The position numbers and the translations under genes were made by a program. A DNA stretch of 64,000 nt. It comes from Callipepla californica brunnescens. Lineage: Eukaryota > Chordata > Aves > Galliformes > Odontophoridae. Where the stretch lies: assembly GCA_023055505.1 (NCBI GenBank), contig JALIRH010000014.1:14410501-14474500 (forward strand), in the 5' to 3' direction. How positions within the stretch are numbered: position 1 is the stretch's first letter; the number at the start of each line of letters is the position of its first letter. Below, in pieces: positions 13,462 to 26,640 of the stretch. The notes beneath the pieces are model-generated. The model did no database searches, was not told the DNA's origin, and saw only the letters and a program-made list of their open reading frames with translations.

Positions 13462-15129
13462 TCCTTTGCAATAGCAGATTATTCACTTTCCTGCAGTAAA
13501 AGGATCTTTGCAGTTTGAAGTCCCTTGGCTTTGAGCTCCCGTGGGGACCGTTGCTGTCCTGTAGCCCTTTGCAGCAGTGTGTTGAGCCCTCCATCCCATC
13601 AGTCAGGAATAAAAATGAAATGATCCTTGGTGTTCCCTGCTGGACAGCCAAGTGCCACGTGTGGCAACAAGGGCTTGGTGGGCAGGATCCTTGTCCAGCT
13701 GCCCCAACCTGTGGCTCTATCACTCCTGTTCTTAGAAATAGAGATGTGGGGATCCTATTAGACCCTAGCACTGGACTTGTCTGAACCCAGGTTTTGCTTT
13801 TTTTCTCTGATCTGTTTTGTTATTAACAGTATTGTTATCTGTTTTTCAATCTGCTGGCATAATTTGCAGGAAATCAGTCTGACGTTCTCTAAACCAAGAT
13901 AAGGGGAAAGCCTTTGCTTTCCTGTTTTCACAAGCTCTGCTGGTTGAAAAATCCACTATTTCTTTCTTTCTTTTTTTTTCTTTTAAGCTTGCCATAAACT
14001 CAAGTCAGTAAATATTAATTCCACTCCAGTTGCCATCTTAATGCACGGTGAGGAAAGCATCCATCTGGCAACGTGCTCCAGAAGCAGAGCTGTCCCGGCA
14101 GGGCAGGCTGAGGCTGTGTGTCTGTCCCTGCTGGGCAGCCCGAGACCGATGCTTCTGGGGGATTGCTCTGGGGACAAGGCTGGTGCCATTAGGTGGGCAC
14201 TGGTCCCTGGCAGTCAGCTTGTGTCCTGCTGAGGACTCTCAGTCCTCCTCCCTCGCTGGCATTCAGAACTCTGTTCTCATTCTTGCTATAAACACCAGCT
14301 CAGATTTTCCCTTAATTAACACCTAATACACGTAGATGTTTGTTGGGTTTTTCTCTGCCTCGTGACTTGTAGAGTATATACAGCCTTCCCGGGGTCAGGG
14401 TGTGATTCTCACATGGTCCATAGAGGTACGTGCCCGGTGCCTTTGCTGTGCTTTATTTCATGCTCTTGCAGTTTCTTTCCCAGATCTGGAAGTAGCACAG
14501 CTGCTGTGCTCCCTGCAGTGCTGCCCCGTGTCCCTGAGCGCCCTGCAGGCTGCGTGTGAGCAGGATGGGAGCAGTTTGTTTGCTACTGAAATGCAGCTTG
14601 GGACGTGTTACATCTGTGCTGACTTAGAACAGAAAACAAAGACAAAAGTGGTGTCCAGCTGAGGTTGCAGGGACATTCAGTGGGCTGAAGGCAGATTTTG
14701 TGGCCTGTTTGCAGCTGTTCCTGACCCGCAGCTGCAGGTCTTCTGCATCTGCACCTTGCAGGAGATCCACCAGCCACGTAGTGCTTGTAAATTCCTTGCT
14801 GTGCTGAAGGCAGCAGGGAGATGAACCTTCCACCTTGTGTCCAGAGCCAGGATTTGTGCACAGTACGTGTTGTTCTAGCAGCAACCTGGGATTTGTTTGC
14901 ACTTCTCATTGCATGGGAGCTGAGCAGAGCAGCCCAAGCTCCTAGTGCTGTGTGTTTGCAGGACCCAAGTCCTGCAGAGCATGGATTGCAATGGGTGCTA
15001 TCATAACCTGCCAAAAGGAGCATTGTTTGGGGCTGGGTTGACAACCCTGAGCCTATAACTCTTCCATTCCTACATGTACATTTAATGAATCTATTTTTTA
15101 ATGGTTGTTAAATGTCTTTGAAGGAAGTC

Positions 15130-15144
15130 TTTTTTTTTTTTTTT
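15130..15144 (+). repeat. Poly(T) run of 15
   Basis: Uninterrupted T homopolymer within intronic sequence. Confidence 0.93.
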
Positions 15145-15902
15145 CCTTCTATAGGTGGTGAATAAAGAGATAGTAATCAAAAATGTTCTGTATGTTGTCC
15201 TGGTTTTGCCTAAGAGTGAGGACTTGAGCACTTAACAAACCCGCTCTGGTTTAGAGAAAGAGATGTCAGTGCTGCGTTGAAGCAGCGCTTTGTGTGACTG
15301 TGTTGCCTGATTGAAAGACAGAAATCCTTCTAATTCCTCAAGAAATTGAGTACAACCTGGGGAACACTATAGAAATTGTTGCCTTTCTGGAAAAAAAAAA
15401 ATTACAAATGAAAGTACGGCAACCGCAATAATTCTCCGAGCGTAATTCGCAAAGAAACACTTAACATCTACTAAGTAAATACGATCTGAATCAGAAAATG
15501 ACTCTGAAAGGCTGTTTCAGCTTAGCTAGACCGAATGAATGTCAGCCTGGTTAGTGCTTGATAATAAACACGCTCCTGCGTTCTGAAGTCACTACTGTGC
15601 GATCTGATTACAGCCGCTGGCCCGGCTCCAGCCAAGCTCCCGTGGTCGCCTGCTGTCCCGTGAGCCCCACAGCAGTGCAGTGTGCTTTTGGAGTGGGGCT
15701 GGGGATGCTCTCCTGGAAATGGCATGGTGTGGTGGGCTCGTGGTCCAGCTGAGATGGTGTGGTGATGTTGCTGGGTGGGTGTCACCAAAGGTTAGCGCAT
15801 CACCCCGCTGTGCTCGAGGTAAAGGTGGGTTCTTGAGAATGGGTGCTGCTCCTGGGGTTGGTGTTATCCTAAAAGCTGCGAGCGTGGCTGCCAGGAGGAG
15901 TG

Positions 15903-16018
15903 GTGGGGTCACTGTCCCCAGAGGTATTGAAGAGCCGTGGCGGTGTGGCACGCTGTGGGTGGGGTGGGGTTGGATGTGATGTTCTTAGAGGTCTTCACTG
16001 CCCGTAATGATTCTGTGG
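15903..16018 (+). repeat. CR1 LINE fragment, 3' end, plus strand (diverged)
   Basis: Contains a TATTGAAGAGCCGTGG...TGTGGCAC segment, then GGGGTTGGATGTGATG, CTTAGAGGTCTTC and a terminal AATGATTCTGTGG. These follow the order of the CR1 3' untranslated region, with several substitutions, so it is an older copy. The 5' boundary inside the GC-rich patch is uncertain. Confidence 0.72.
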
Positions 16019-19000
16019 TGCCAAGGGTAAAGCCCAGTCAGTGCCGCAGGGAAACCTGTGGTGACAAAGTGCTGGAGCTCTGTGCAGTCTTACTGGGGTG
16101 GGAGTTCTGTTGGTGATAGGCAGTTAATGAAGAATTGTATTGTTATTTTTTAAAAAGTAGCTCAAAATTTTTTTTTTGGCTTTACTTCTTCCGTGCTTTA
16201 AAGGAGACTTGGAAAAACGAGCTGGGTACCATAAGGGTGGTGTCCTGGGCAAGTCAAATGCAAAGGTTCATCTTATCCAGATGCACGTTATTGCATTTCT
16301 TGGCTGCTGTGTTGGTGTTAGTGCCCTGACATCTTCAAAGGCTGTAAAAGAGAGACACGTTACTCTTACATCGATGACTGTGTCCAAGATGCCGCTCCCC
16401 AGATGCTGTTAATGTACAGGGCCTGTTTCCCATAATTCCAAAGCTGCTGGCACTAAGGCTGATGTAGGAAATTGGAAACGATGTCTTTAAAAACAAGAGG
16501 GGGATGAAGAAATTAGAAATACCTTCATCAAAAGAAAAACGTCTTTAAATCTTTCCACGTTGCCAGTAAAATCAGAACGATTTCGGTGCTTTTGTGACAG
16601 CAAGTTCTTCCTCAACTTAGGAGTTCCTGGAGGGCATCCCTTGGGTTCCTAGAGCTGCTGGATCTGGACAGAGGTGTCTTTGGGTACCAAAAGAGCCTGC
16701 TGCTCTGTGTCATTCACATCCCCTGCAAAGCATGAAAAAGTGGCACCTCCTTCAACCTTAGTCATTAGTGTGTATGTAGGGAGGTGAACTCTGTATTAGA
16801 AGTTGCATTGCTGACTAATAGAAAACAGAACTGCTCTGTTTGCTTGATTTGCTTGATTACAGTGGTTACACTAAAATAGGCTGAGTTTTTACATTCCGGA
16901 TGAGAAGAATTAGATGTAAATGATTGACATGCAAAATTGGAGAGGATTGGGATGAAAAGGGATCTGTTAACTTCTATTTAAAGGAAGAAATTGTAGCTTG
17001 AGGATTGCATGTAATGCTGTTTAATGGCTTGCTAGGAAAATCACCTGGATCAAGAAATAATTTAACGTGAGCTGCGTATCATTAATGGGTTCTTAATGAT
17101 GGAGACAGAATAGGAGCCTGAAAGACTCTCAAGGGAAAGAAAAGAAAGCAAAGTTGTGGATGAGATACAAAACGCTGTACCTCATTTCCTTGTGAGGATC
17201 ATCTCAAAGTTTTCCAAATGTTTGAAGTATTCTCTGAAGCGCTTCAGATACTGAAATTTGGGGAGTGCTCTGGTGTTCTGATAAGGTGAAGCAAAGTGAG
17301 CTTGGAAGAAGTGTTTAAAGCCTCTATTTGTACAGAGCACCATCTGCACCGGAGAGGTTTGGGTTGCTGAGATATTAACGCTTTCTTTGCCAAGATTGAG
17401 GATATTAGCCACAACGTTAAGGGAAACTCAATGTTTAGCCATTCTCTGCTTCCCATGAGGCACAAGCAAAAGAAACATCTTGTGTCCCAGGCATCTAAAC
17501 TTTCAAAGTGATGTGTTCAGGCTTCCAATCCCAGAGTGTTAAATGGAAGAGATACACAGGTTCTTGCAACTGATGGGCTTCATTATTTTGCAAGAAGGTG
17601 TCTAATGTTTAAGTAAATCTGTAGAATTGTATGCTTTGCTCAGAGGAGCAGGAGGTGCTCGAAAAGTTTCTGTGCTTTGTTGTCTTCAGTTTTTACCTGT
17701 TTCCACAAAGGTTTTGCAGATTGTTTTAATCTGAGTCTTTATTGGGATTATAAATCAGAACGTTTTATTGGGCTTCTTCCTTTTTGTTTTGTTTTCATAA
17801 ATAGATACCATTGCCAACACAGGCAGACAGTTCCAGGATTAATAAAGGTGGAGGAGATGCAGACTCTTCCACAGCCACGAATGTTTTCAGTTTATTTGTT
17901 GCTGTTGAATTTGAACTCGCTTTTCAATAAAGCTGGAAAGGAAATGCTATTATTTTCCCACAAAATTGTGCCAGGAAATGAATTTGTTGTGATTCGGTTT
18001 CATCTTGGAAGTGGTGGTCGGAGCACATATTGAACGTCTGCCATTATTACAGCTATGGTCATCTTCCATGTGGCTCCAGAGTGGGAATTTGGGTCTCTGG
18101 GTGTTCCCTGAAGGTGGGACTCCATGTCCTCAGATCTCATGTCAGCCCACACCCTTCTGCTCGTGATGGAGGTGGTGCTGGGGCTCATTTCTTGCTCAGT
18201 GGGTTTGATGTTATGGATGCCTACACAAACGGGCAGGAACTCATTTATTTATTTATTTTTAATAGAAGCTGCAATTGCTTTATTATATATGATGTGTAGA
18301 GCTCTGTGTGTGCAGGTGTGTGGGCAGTGAGATGGATCCACACTGCCTGAAACCAAGTGTTATATCAGGACTTGAGCAATGAGGTTCACATCATCATCTA
18401 GGCATCATTGTGCCTCCATAATTACAGTGTGACTAATGGGTTGAAAGCACTACTTTAAAAGGTTATATGTGAATTTTGTGGTTATATGGGAATAATGTTC
18501 CCTGGAACTAAATGGCTGTGGATAAAAAGCCCGACTGGAATCAAGGATGTAGCATCTTGCAACAAGAAAATGTTCGTGTGTGTGGTGCGTTTGGATACGA
18601 AACTTCTCATTTTTAATAAAAGCGTGCTCTTTTTTCTGGTTTTCTTTCATTTCCTTCCCAGCACACCAGGTCTCTGTAGTGCTCCTTCCTGCAGCTCAGC
18701 TGTGCTGGATCAATACAAAAGATGGTGGAGGTTGTGTCAGACTGTTCTGTATGAAACCAGCACTTGGGGACACACTTGTAGTGCAAATAGTAACACAAGA
18801 TCCTGTTGATTTTCTAAAATACATGCACCAGCTGCAGAGCCAGAGGCTTTCCAGATGGAAGCAGACAGGGTCTGTGCTCACGAGGTGCCAGCAGTTCCCT
18901 GCTTCCTCCCATTCCTCCACTGGGGCATCTCCACGCACCTGCAGAAAGCTCAACCCTGGCGTGGTGCAGCTCTTGTTTAGCAGAAAGATGCTGTAGTGCC

Positions 19001-19727
19001 TTGAGAGATCACAGCAGTTTGGTAAATGTTATCTATCCTGCTTTTGCTTGCCCCTGAGGCTCAGCAGAGGAGACCTTCCTGCTGCTGTTAATCCTCAGGG
19101 TGAGACCACTCCTTCTCTTTTGTTTGAAATCCCCCAATTTGTTGATAAGTATGGTGGCATCTGCAGCTCCTCACTTCCCAGGCAGGCTCCCACGGGAGGC
19201 CCGGCAGATGTTGGGACCTGCAGGAGCTGCATGGGGAAGCACTGGAAAAGCTCTTCCCTACAGTGGAAGTCTTGGGACACTGTCAGTTTCTTGCATAAAT
19301 GGTCCAGCCTTGCTTGGTCCTATTGAGAGTTTGTTTTTCTCTACTTTTGGAATACAGCAGGAAGGTGTCAGGACAGGAGGAGGAGGCTGCTCACCTCTCT
19401 GTCTAGTTTGCATGTGAAAAAATGAGCTGTAAAGCTTTAGGGGCATAGACTGTCCTTGTTTTGGGTCCTACCCTGTGCCTAAAGGGTCAGAGCTGTGGCC
19501 AATGCTCTTTGGATGCACCTATCTAAAAGTCAATAAATAAATGTGCTGACCCTGTGCACCTGGAGCTGAGAGGTTTTGGGATCTTGTGCCACTTTCCTAC
19601 ATTGAAGATGACTGGGGATGTCCCTCCCTGCTCACACCCATCAGCATCCATTAATTGTGCATCAGCACAAAGGGGTTTTCAGCTCTGCTGCTCACACTGA
19701 CTGGAGGTTTGCCACCAGCGTGATTTT

Positions 19728-19728
<1 letters not shown>

Positions 19729-19756
<28 letters not shown>
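19729..19756 (+). repeat. Poly(T) run of 28
   Basis: Uninterrupted run of 28 T. It could be the tail of a minus-strand retroposed sequence, but the DNA 3' of it shows no recognisable gene or polyadenylation signal. Confidence 0.95.
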
Positions 19757-19759
<3 letters not shown>

Positions 19760-22704
19760 GCAACTGTTAATGGAGCAGTTGCTTGGGGGGCTTTGCATGT
19801 GTTTTGGAACTGCAGAGGGTTTGGGGTTCTGTTTTTTAGCAGGCTCGTAAAATTCTACCAGGGTCTTTAACGTGGTGTATACTTCCAGCACTGCTGCTCC
19901 GCAGCTGTACAGTTATTGAAATGTTTTATTATTTCGATAACATTTTGAAAGGGATGTTTCCCTCCCAGCTTGAAGGAAGAAAATTGAATCCCCTTACTTT
20001 TGTCTTGTGGGTAGAAGACTTCGCTAGGAAAGGCTTCATTACCTGTGCCTGTGGCTGGTGGGGCCGGAGGGGACAAGCCCTGTCCCTCATAGGAGCTGAC
20101 CTTTGCAAAGACAGCTTAGCAGCGCGTTGGGCTCAGTGTGATAGTTTGCTTGTGGACAGAAAGACTTCCTTCCAAGAAATCCTAAGAGATTTGTGCTGCT
20201 TTGTGCTCTGCCAAGGAGCAGCAGGTAGTGTATACTGCGTAAGTCTAAGGATAGTGTTTCATAGAGATGCCCTGGATTATGGAATTATAAATTAGAGATT
20301 ATTTCATACTTCTTGATGAAGGAAGCAGTGAGCTCCTCTGCTCTGTATTGATGATGTGGGTATGCACAACATCCAGTCATTTCTCTTTATTTTCACATGT
20401 CAGGCCCTGATGTGGCCCACCTTGCTGTGCCCATCCCAGCACCACATCCTGACCAGGAGTTTCCAAACTCCCTGCAGCCTCCAGGCACTGGAGTTGGGTC
20501 ACTTGGGGGACTTTGAGTCATTGGGATGTTGGTTGGGCTCCGCCTGTGTCGTGCAAGGAGGGATTCACTTTGAAGTCGCTCCTGGCTTGAGTTCTGTTGA
20601 GCAAACGTGGAGCGGGCCCTTGTTTTGTTGCTGTCCTTCTGGGTTACATTAGTTCATTCCTGGCGTGATGTGTCAGAGCAGTGCTTGATGGCTGACGTGA
20701 AGACCAGGCTTTTCTGTGCAAAGCGTTCCCTGTTGGAATGGGAATCAGCGTTGTGATGTGAAAAGAAGGTAACTTCTTAGTGCTCCATCCATTTTGTGTC
20801 CTCTGTTCTTAAAGGATGAATTTCCACGTGTATACGAGGAGCTCGTGTATTTCAAGGCTGTCTTTCTGGGGAGCAGGGTTGGACATGGGGCTCTGTGATT
20901 ACCCGGGGAGCGAGGGAAAGAGGAACCATGCTGAATTTGGGTGCAAAAGTGTGTTTGAAGTGTAAACTAGAAATTAACTGAAGTACAATACATCAAACAA
21001 CAGAACAAATCTTACTGAGGGGAAATCCTCTGATGAGTGCCTACCCTTGCCTGGCTTAGGTACTAGAAGAGAGTGCTTTGCAAGGCTGGGTGGTATGGTG
21101 AGCATGTGTGCATTAGTGTCTTTCTGTTGTTAACTTGAGCATTTGTATTTGTGTTATCATTTGCACTACTGTCATGCCTCCAAGCTGCAGCTGAGAGAGC
21201 TGGACACTTTTGTCCTTCATTCAGCAGAGGAGCATCAAAGGAGCTGGGGCTGCTCTGCTCAGTGGGTTTTACTGGGGAAAGGCTCCATGTAAAGCCAAGG
21301 TCAAGGAGCAGCTTTGACAGACATCTAGATCTTCATTTGCTTGATTTTTTTATTTTTCCCCTCACCCCACCTTCCCCAGCAACACACGTGAAAATAAGAC
21401 ACACAAGGTGTGAATCTGGTGATCTCCTGGCTCCTTTGGCTTTGGTTCTGTGGGCAAGCCAAAGGATTAATGAGTTCCTATAGCCACAGTGAAAAATGCC
21501 AAGAAGCTGTCATCCTAATGAGCTTGGATAGTCTGTTTGTTGGAGACACCAGAAAATGGAAATGGGCTTGTGTTGCTTTATTATATTCAAAAATAGACTT
21601 TAACTAGAACATTCTGTATTTTTTCCTGTTTGAGTGAAAACAGGGGCTGATGGAAGTTGAAAGCAGCAGATAAGCTGATGTGGAGACACATGTGGCTTGA
21701 AGCTAGGGTTTAAAAAGCAGAGAGACCATAATCAATTGAAGGTAAAAAGAAAAATGATCACAGTAAATACTCCTGTTCTCAAGGCACCGTTTCACGTTGG
21801 TATGAAGACAAATTTCTATTAACTCCAGATAAATTCTTTCAGAAAATGAGCACCTCATGCAGAATGGGTGTTTGTCACCGTCCGTCTTTGTTACTGGGGA
21901 GAAAAAATGTGGAAGCATGTTGATTCTTGAGCATTCAGGGCTTAATGTGAGAAAGCGATTCAATGTGGTCATCTTATGAAAATGCACTGTGCAGGCCATG
22001 TGCTGCTCTGGTTTTTAGTTGGAAAGGGTCCATTTCCTTCGTAATCAATACTGTAAGATTCAGAAAGGGCAGTTCTCTTTCTGGATGCTCCTTTTTCCAG
22101 GGCTGTTGTTTGCACCTGGAAGGTATTGCTTCAGTAAGGTAACTTCGATTTGCCTCTTGGTGGAGAAGGCAGAAAGGGCCAACTTTCCTCTGGTAGAAAG
22201 CTGGATGGTAGTCACTTATCTCATATCTCTCTGGGATACCTGTGAGCTGTTGTTAGCACTTAGATGTTGAGGAGTTGGTCTCAATCTGTGAAGTATGGAT
22301 AGTGATATTGTGTAAGCGTTCTTTGAGCTCTCCCAATGAAAAGCTCTGTGGAAATTCAACAATTCAATATCACAATGTATTTAACAGTCAGTTTTCAATA
22401 AAGGTTATTTACAGGTTCCTTTCCTAGGCAAAGTAGTTGATGAAATTAATGTTTTTTCTACAGTATGTTCAGAGGCCAATTAAAAATGCCACAGTGACAA
22501 TGACTAATATGGACTTTGCGAGTGATCTGAGTGAGCAAATGGCAGGCAGTGCAGGGTCAACCAAAGCATCATCAGTCAATAACTCAGCATCAGTAACTCA
22601 GGCTATTGAATTTAGAACTGTCAGGATAGACACGCGTGCTCTATGTTTGTGTTGCCCTTTTCTTGTCAAAGAAAAATTAAAGAAACAAAAATGTTGTTAG
22701 TTAT

Positions 22705-22722
22705 ATTAATTACATTAATTAC
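22705..22722 (+). repeat. Tandem ATTAATTAC pair (homeodomain-type sites)
   Basis: Two exact adjoining copies of ATTAATTAC, each with a TAATTA core of the kind bound by homeodomain proteins. Regulatory use is inference. Confidence 0.75.
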
Positions 22723-25700
22723 GCTACTTGGCCTCTTTAGATAAAACAAAATAAACAATTGTTCCTTAAATGTATTGTCTGTATTACTTATTTTTGCAGC
22801 TTGGTTGATTTTGGGGATTATGGAGACAAAACTGTCGTGTGGTTCATACAGATAGTGGGTGTACCAAAATAAACTTCAGGCAGACTGAAATGAGTGCAGA
22901 GATCCTGAGGAGGACCCACAAAGTGACCAATGGTTTGCTTTTTTTTGTTCATCTTTTTTTTCCCTGACTGATATCTGTTGCCTTTGAAGTAGCTTAGCTC
23001 AGGCCAGAGTCTGTAAATGCTGGGAAAACAGCAGTTCTGAGGAAGGGAAAGCCTTTGTAGTCTGTTCAGGCACAGAAGTTGAATAGGCAAAATTATTTAT
23101 TGTTATTTAATTTAATTAAGTGTTATTAATATTGTATTTCTAAGCCTCCAGCATTTGGCCCTCAGCTTCAGCCTGCTTGCAGTAAAAGCTATGCTGCACT
23201 TCCAAGGGGCAGCCAAGCTGTGAGTGTCCTCAGTCAGAGCTGATGGGAGAGTGCTTCCTTGTGCTCCTCGATTGCTCAGTGGTTGTGTTTTGGGATATCA
23301 ACTCATGGGCTGAAAACTGATGGCTTTGGACATGGAAAACGTGGTCTCCTGGATGTTGCATTGGTTAATTAGGCCTGTGACTGACAGCAGGAAAACCAGC
23401 TTTGGTTACAGTGTATGCATTTCTTCAGTTGATAGGTCAAAAATTAAGAGTTGTTCCATTTTTGGTTGACAGTTTACAGTTTATTCACGATTGAGTTCTC
23501 AGCCTTGTGTCCACAACTCTTAAACTAGAAGAAATGTTGGAAATGACAGATGCCATTTCTGTTTCCATGTCATTTCCAGTCTGTGGCATTGTGAGAAGCA
23601 CCAAATCACCAATGTTGTGACATATGTTGAAAAATAAAAACAATATTAAATCCCGTACTTTAAATACACCATGAGCTGAGTAACACAAGTCCATATCCTA
23701 TAGCATGAATCTTGCTGTGTCAGCAATGCCCTTGCGATTAGAAGCTGAAACTGATGCTACTTCTATCAGGGATTTAAAATTTTACGTTTCCCTGTAATAC
23801 TGTGTTCCTTTCAATTTATTTCAAAAGAAAACACTACAGAAATTCGAATGCAAAACAGTCTGGATATCATCTGGAAATTATTTGACCTCTTACATTGGCT
23901 CTAAATGAAATCGTAAACAAATAAACAAAGCTGCTTTCCTAAGATTAAAAAAAAAGACACTTCATTTAATAACTGGATTAAAAAAAAAAACACGTCCTGC
24001 TTTTTTTTATGAGATGTGGTTTCATCTTTCTCCCTATCTCCCCCAACAACGTGAGGCACCACTGTAGGTCTTTTGGATGAAATGTTTTAGACACAAAATA
24101 GGAAAAATAGAGATTTGTTTATTCTGCTGCGGACAGCTGGTTAGGATGCCATGGAGGCCGAACACTAGTAGTTCTGCAGACGACTTTTTCAAAGAAGCCA
24201 ACCTGGTTGGGAGACGTGGAGGGTTTCCACGCATCCCACCATGAAGACTGTCAGGATCCTTTTCTTCAGCATCTTCAAGGAGATCAGAGAGGGAGGAGTA
24301 GGAGCACTGCTCATGGCTGGTCAAAGAGGGGTCCTGTTCAGCTTTGAACTACCAAAGATTTCTTTTGGGCAAGAATGTAGGACTTTCAGTGGTCCAGTGT
24401 CCAACTGTACTTGAAAATATGTTTCTTCCCTTCCAGAAATCTTTGGAGTGAACTTTCTATTGACCTGCATGAAAAGAACGGACAGGTATTACAGAAACAG
24501 GTTGTCTTTGTGTGTGTAGGAAAGCTGTTGTAGGTCATCTGTGTCTTCAGTCCAGTTGAAAGAGCTGCTTTGGGGTTAAAGTCTTAAAGTCTTCAGTACC
24601 CCACAAGAGTAGAGGCTCCCTGGGGCCTGGGCAGTTGGGCAAAGCAGATTTCTCTCTGGAGGTGGTGATGTGCATGCACTCACATTTGATTACTTATGTG
24701 TTTCTGTTAAGATAATTCAGCCAACACCATATAGCCAAGGGTGATAGAAATTGAGGAATGCGGACTCTTTCTTGGCAGCTTGAATCTGGCTTGGAAGCGT
24801 TTCAGGAGGAGGATTAAATCTCGCCACTCCGCAGGTCAGGGTGGGGGTAATTGGCAGAGGTTGAGAATGGCTGAACTGGAATCAGTGTGGTGTGGTGGCG
24901 AGTGTGGGGCTGCTGTTGTGAGGGTGGAAATGCATAGGATAAAACATGCTCGATGCATTTCCAAACTGGCCAGTCTGTTTCTAGGAGGTGTGGGCTTTCT
25001 GAGCTTGTTTTCCCATGGAGTGGGAAGGGATGGCAAAATTACGCGTGCAAGGCGGGTTTCTGCCTGGGGTTGAGTAGGAGCACAAAAGTACCCTGAGCTT
25101 GTTCAGTTCTGCTTGGCTTGCAGTTTTGGGGGGCTCAAATACCTGAAATCCCAGGAGGAGATATTGACTTTCTGCCCTATTGTTATTTGCTTTGTGAAAT
25201 TATCCTGCTTGTCATTAGTTGGCCTGGTTTTGTGCAATGTGTGCATTGTATGCAAATTATTATGGTTAAAACAATGTCAAACAGGCTTACATTTGAGAAA
25301 AGTTAATATTTCTCTTGGCAGGTCTAATGTCCTTTGCTCCCTGTGTGCTGAATTAGTTTCTTCTGCAAGCTCTTGCTCCATGCGTGTCACGATAGTGTCT
25401 GAGTGACCTGCTGAAAGGGCTCTGCTTTCTCACAAAGGTGGAAATTCCTTTTTGCAAAATGCATATCAGATATGTGACCACTTGTGTAAAGCTTCCAGAG
25501 CAAGATAGCGGACCAAAAAGATGAAAATTAAATTAAACAGCTTGGGATACCAAAATACTGAAGCAAAACAAAACTGACCTTGACCGTGTGTTTAGGTTTC
25601 CCCAGCTTACTGGGCTGCCTGTGCTGGGAGGCTCAGTGCTGGGGTGTGGGATGGGTCTAAACTGGGGCTTTAGTGCTCCTGTCCCTCTTCATTGTGCCCC

Positions 25701-26620
25701 AGTAATGGGGGAAAAAAAAGCTTTATTCAGGATGAAGCTGCCCAGGCTCCAAATGCAAGCAGCAGTCTGCATTTCTGGATGTGCAGCAGAAAAAGTGGAT
25801 TTTTGTCCCCAGTCAGTAAGTGCTGAAAATGGAGAAGGTGCAGGTCTGTGCTGTGTAGGTGTTAATTGCTCCCTCTAATGACAGGGTGAGGGATGCTGCT
25901 GATGTAAATCTTCAGAAAGAAAGTGGTTTCCAGCAGTTACTATGGTTCTGTTTCAATATCCAGTGAGACGATGCAGGTTTGTCAGGTGTAAAAGCATCCA
26001 TCTGATTTTGCACGAGCTGGCTGAGCAATGGCTGTGTGACCACGTGAATGATATGGTGGCCCTTCATAAAAAGACAGAGTCACCAGTGCCCTTGGTTCAC
26101 CTGCATGGAAGTGGCAAGTTGGCAGTGGTATTGCAGCTGCTTGAAGCTGAGGATTTTGTGAAATGCCTCTGATTTATTTGTGCTATGCAGGCAGCAAAAA
26201 CCTCCTTAAGCTTCCCTTGCTCGTGGGCTCCATCACTGCCCACTGTAAATGCGGGGGCAGTGAGAACATCCCTTGGATTTCCAGTTTGAGGTGCTTCAGT
26301 GAAGGCACTGACGTGTGTCCCCATCCACAGCATGGTGAAGGCAGGAGCAGGAGGTGGCACGGGGCTCTGGGGCTCAGAGGACCCTGAGCAGGGACAGATC
26401 TGTATGCACACGAAGGTCTTGTGCTGAACCCATCTGTTACTCCTGTGTTTATTTCTCATTCTATCAACTTAAGTCCTGTTTCTGGCGATTGTTTGTTTGC
26501 TTTGGGCAGTTATAGTTACGTTAGTGTAAATATTTTCTAGTGATTGTCAAGTGGCCAGTTTACTTTAGTTTCTTGCAATTTCCTGCTATAATTAAAAAAC
26601 AATGAAATAAAAAATAAAAT

Positions 26621-26640
26621 GGGGGGGAAAAAAAAAAAAA
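26621..26640 (+). repeat. G7A13 homopolymer pair
   Basis: Seven G followed directly by thirteen A, after an A/T-rich AATGAAATAAAAAATAAAA stretch. Confidence 0.92.

Noticed and set aside
19729..19900. Possible minus-strand processed pseudogene with a poly(A) tail (seen as poly(T))
   Set aside because: The sequence next to the run shows no polyadenylation signal or gene-like reading frame.
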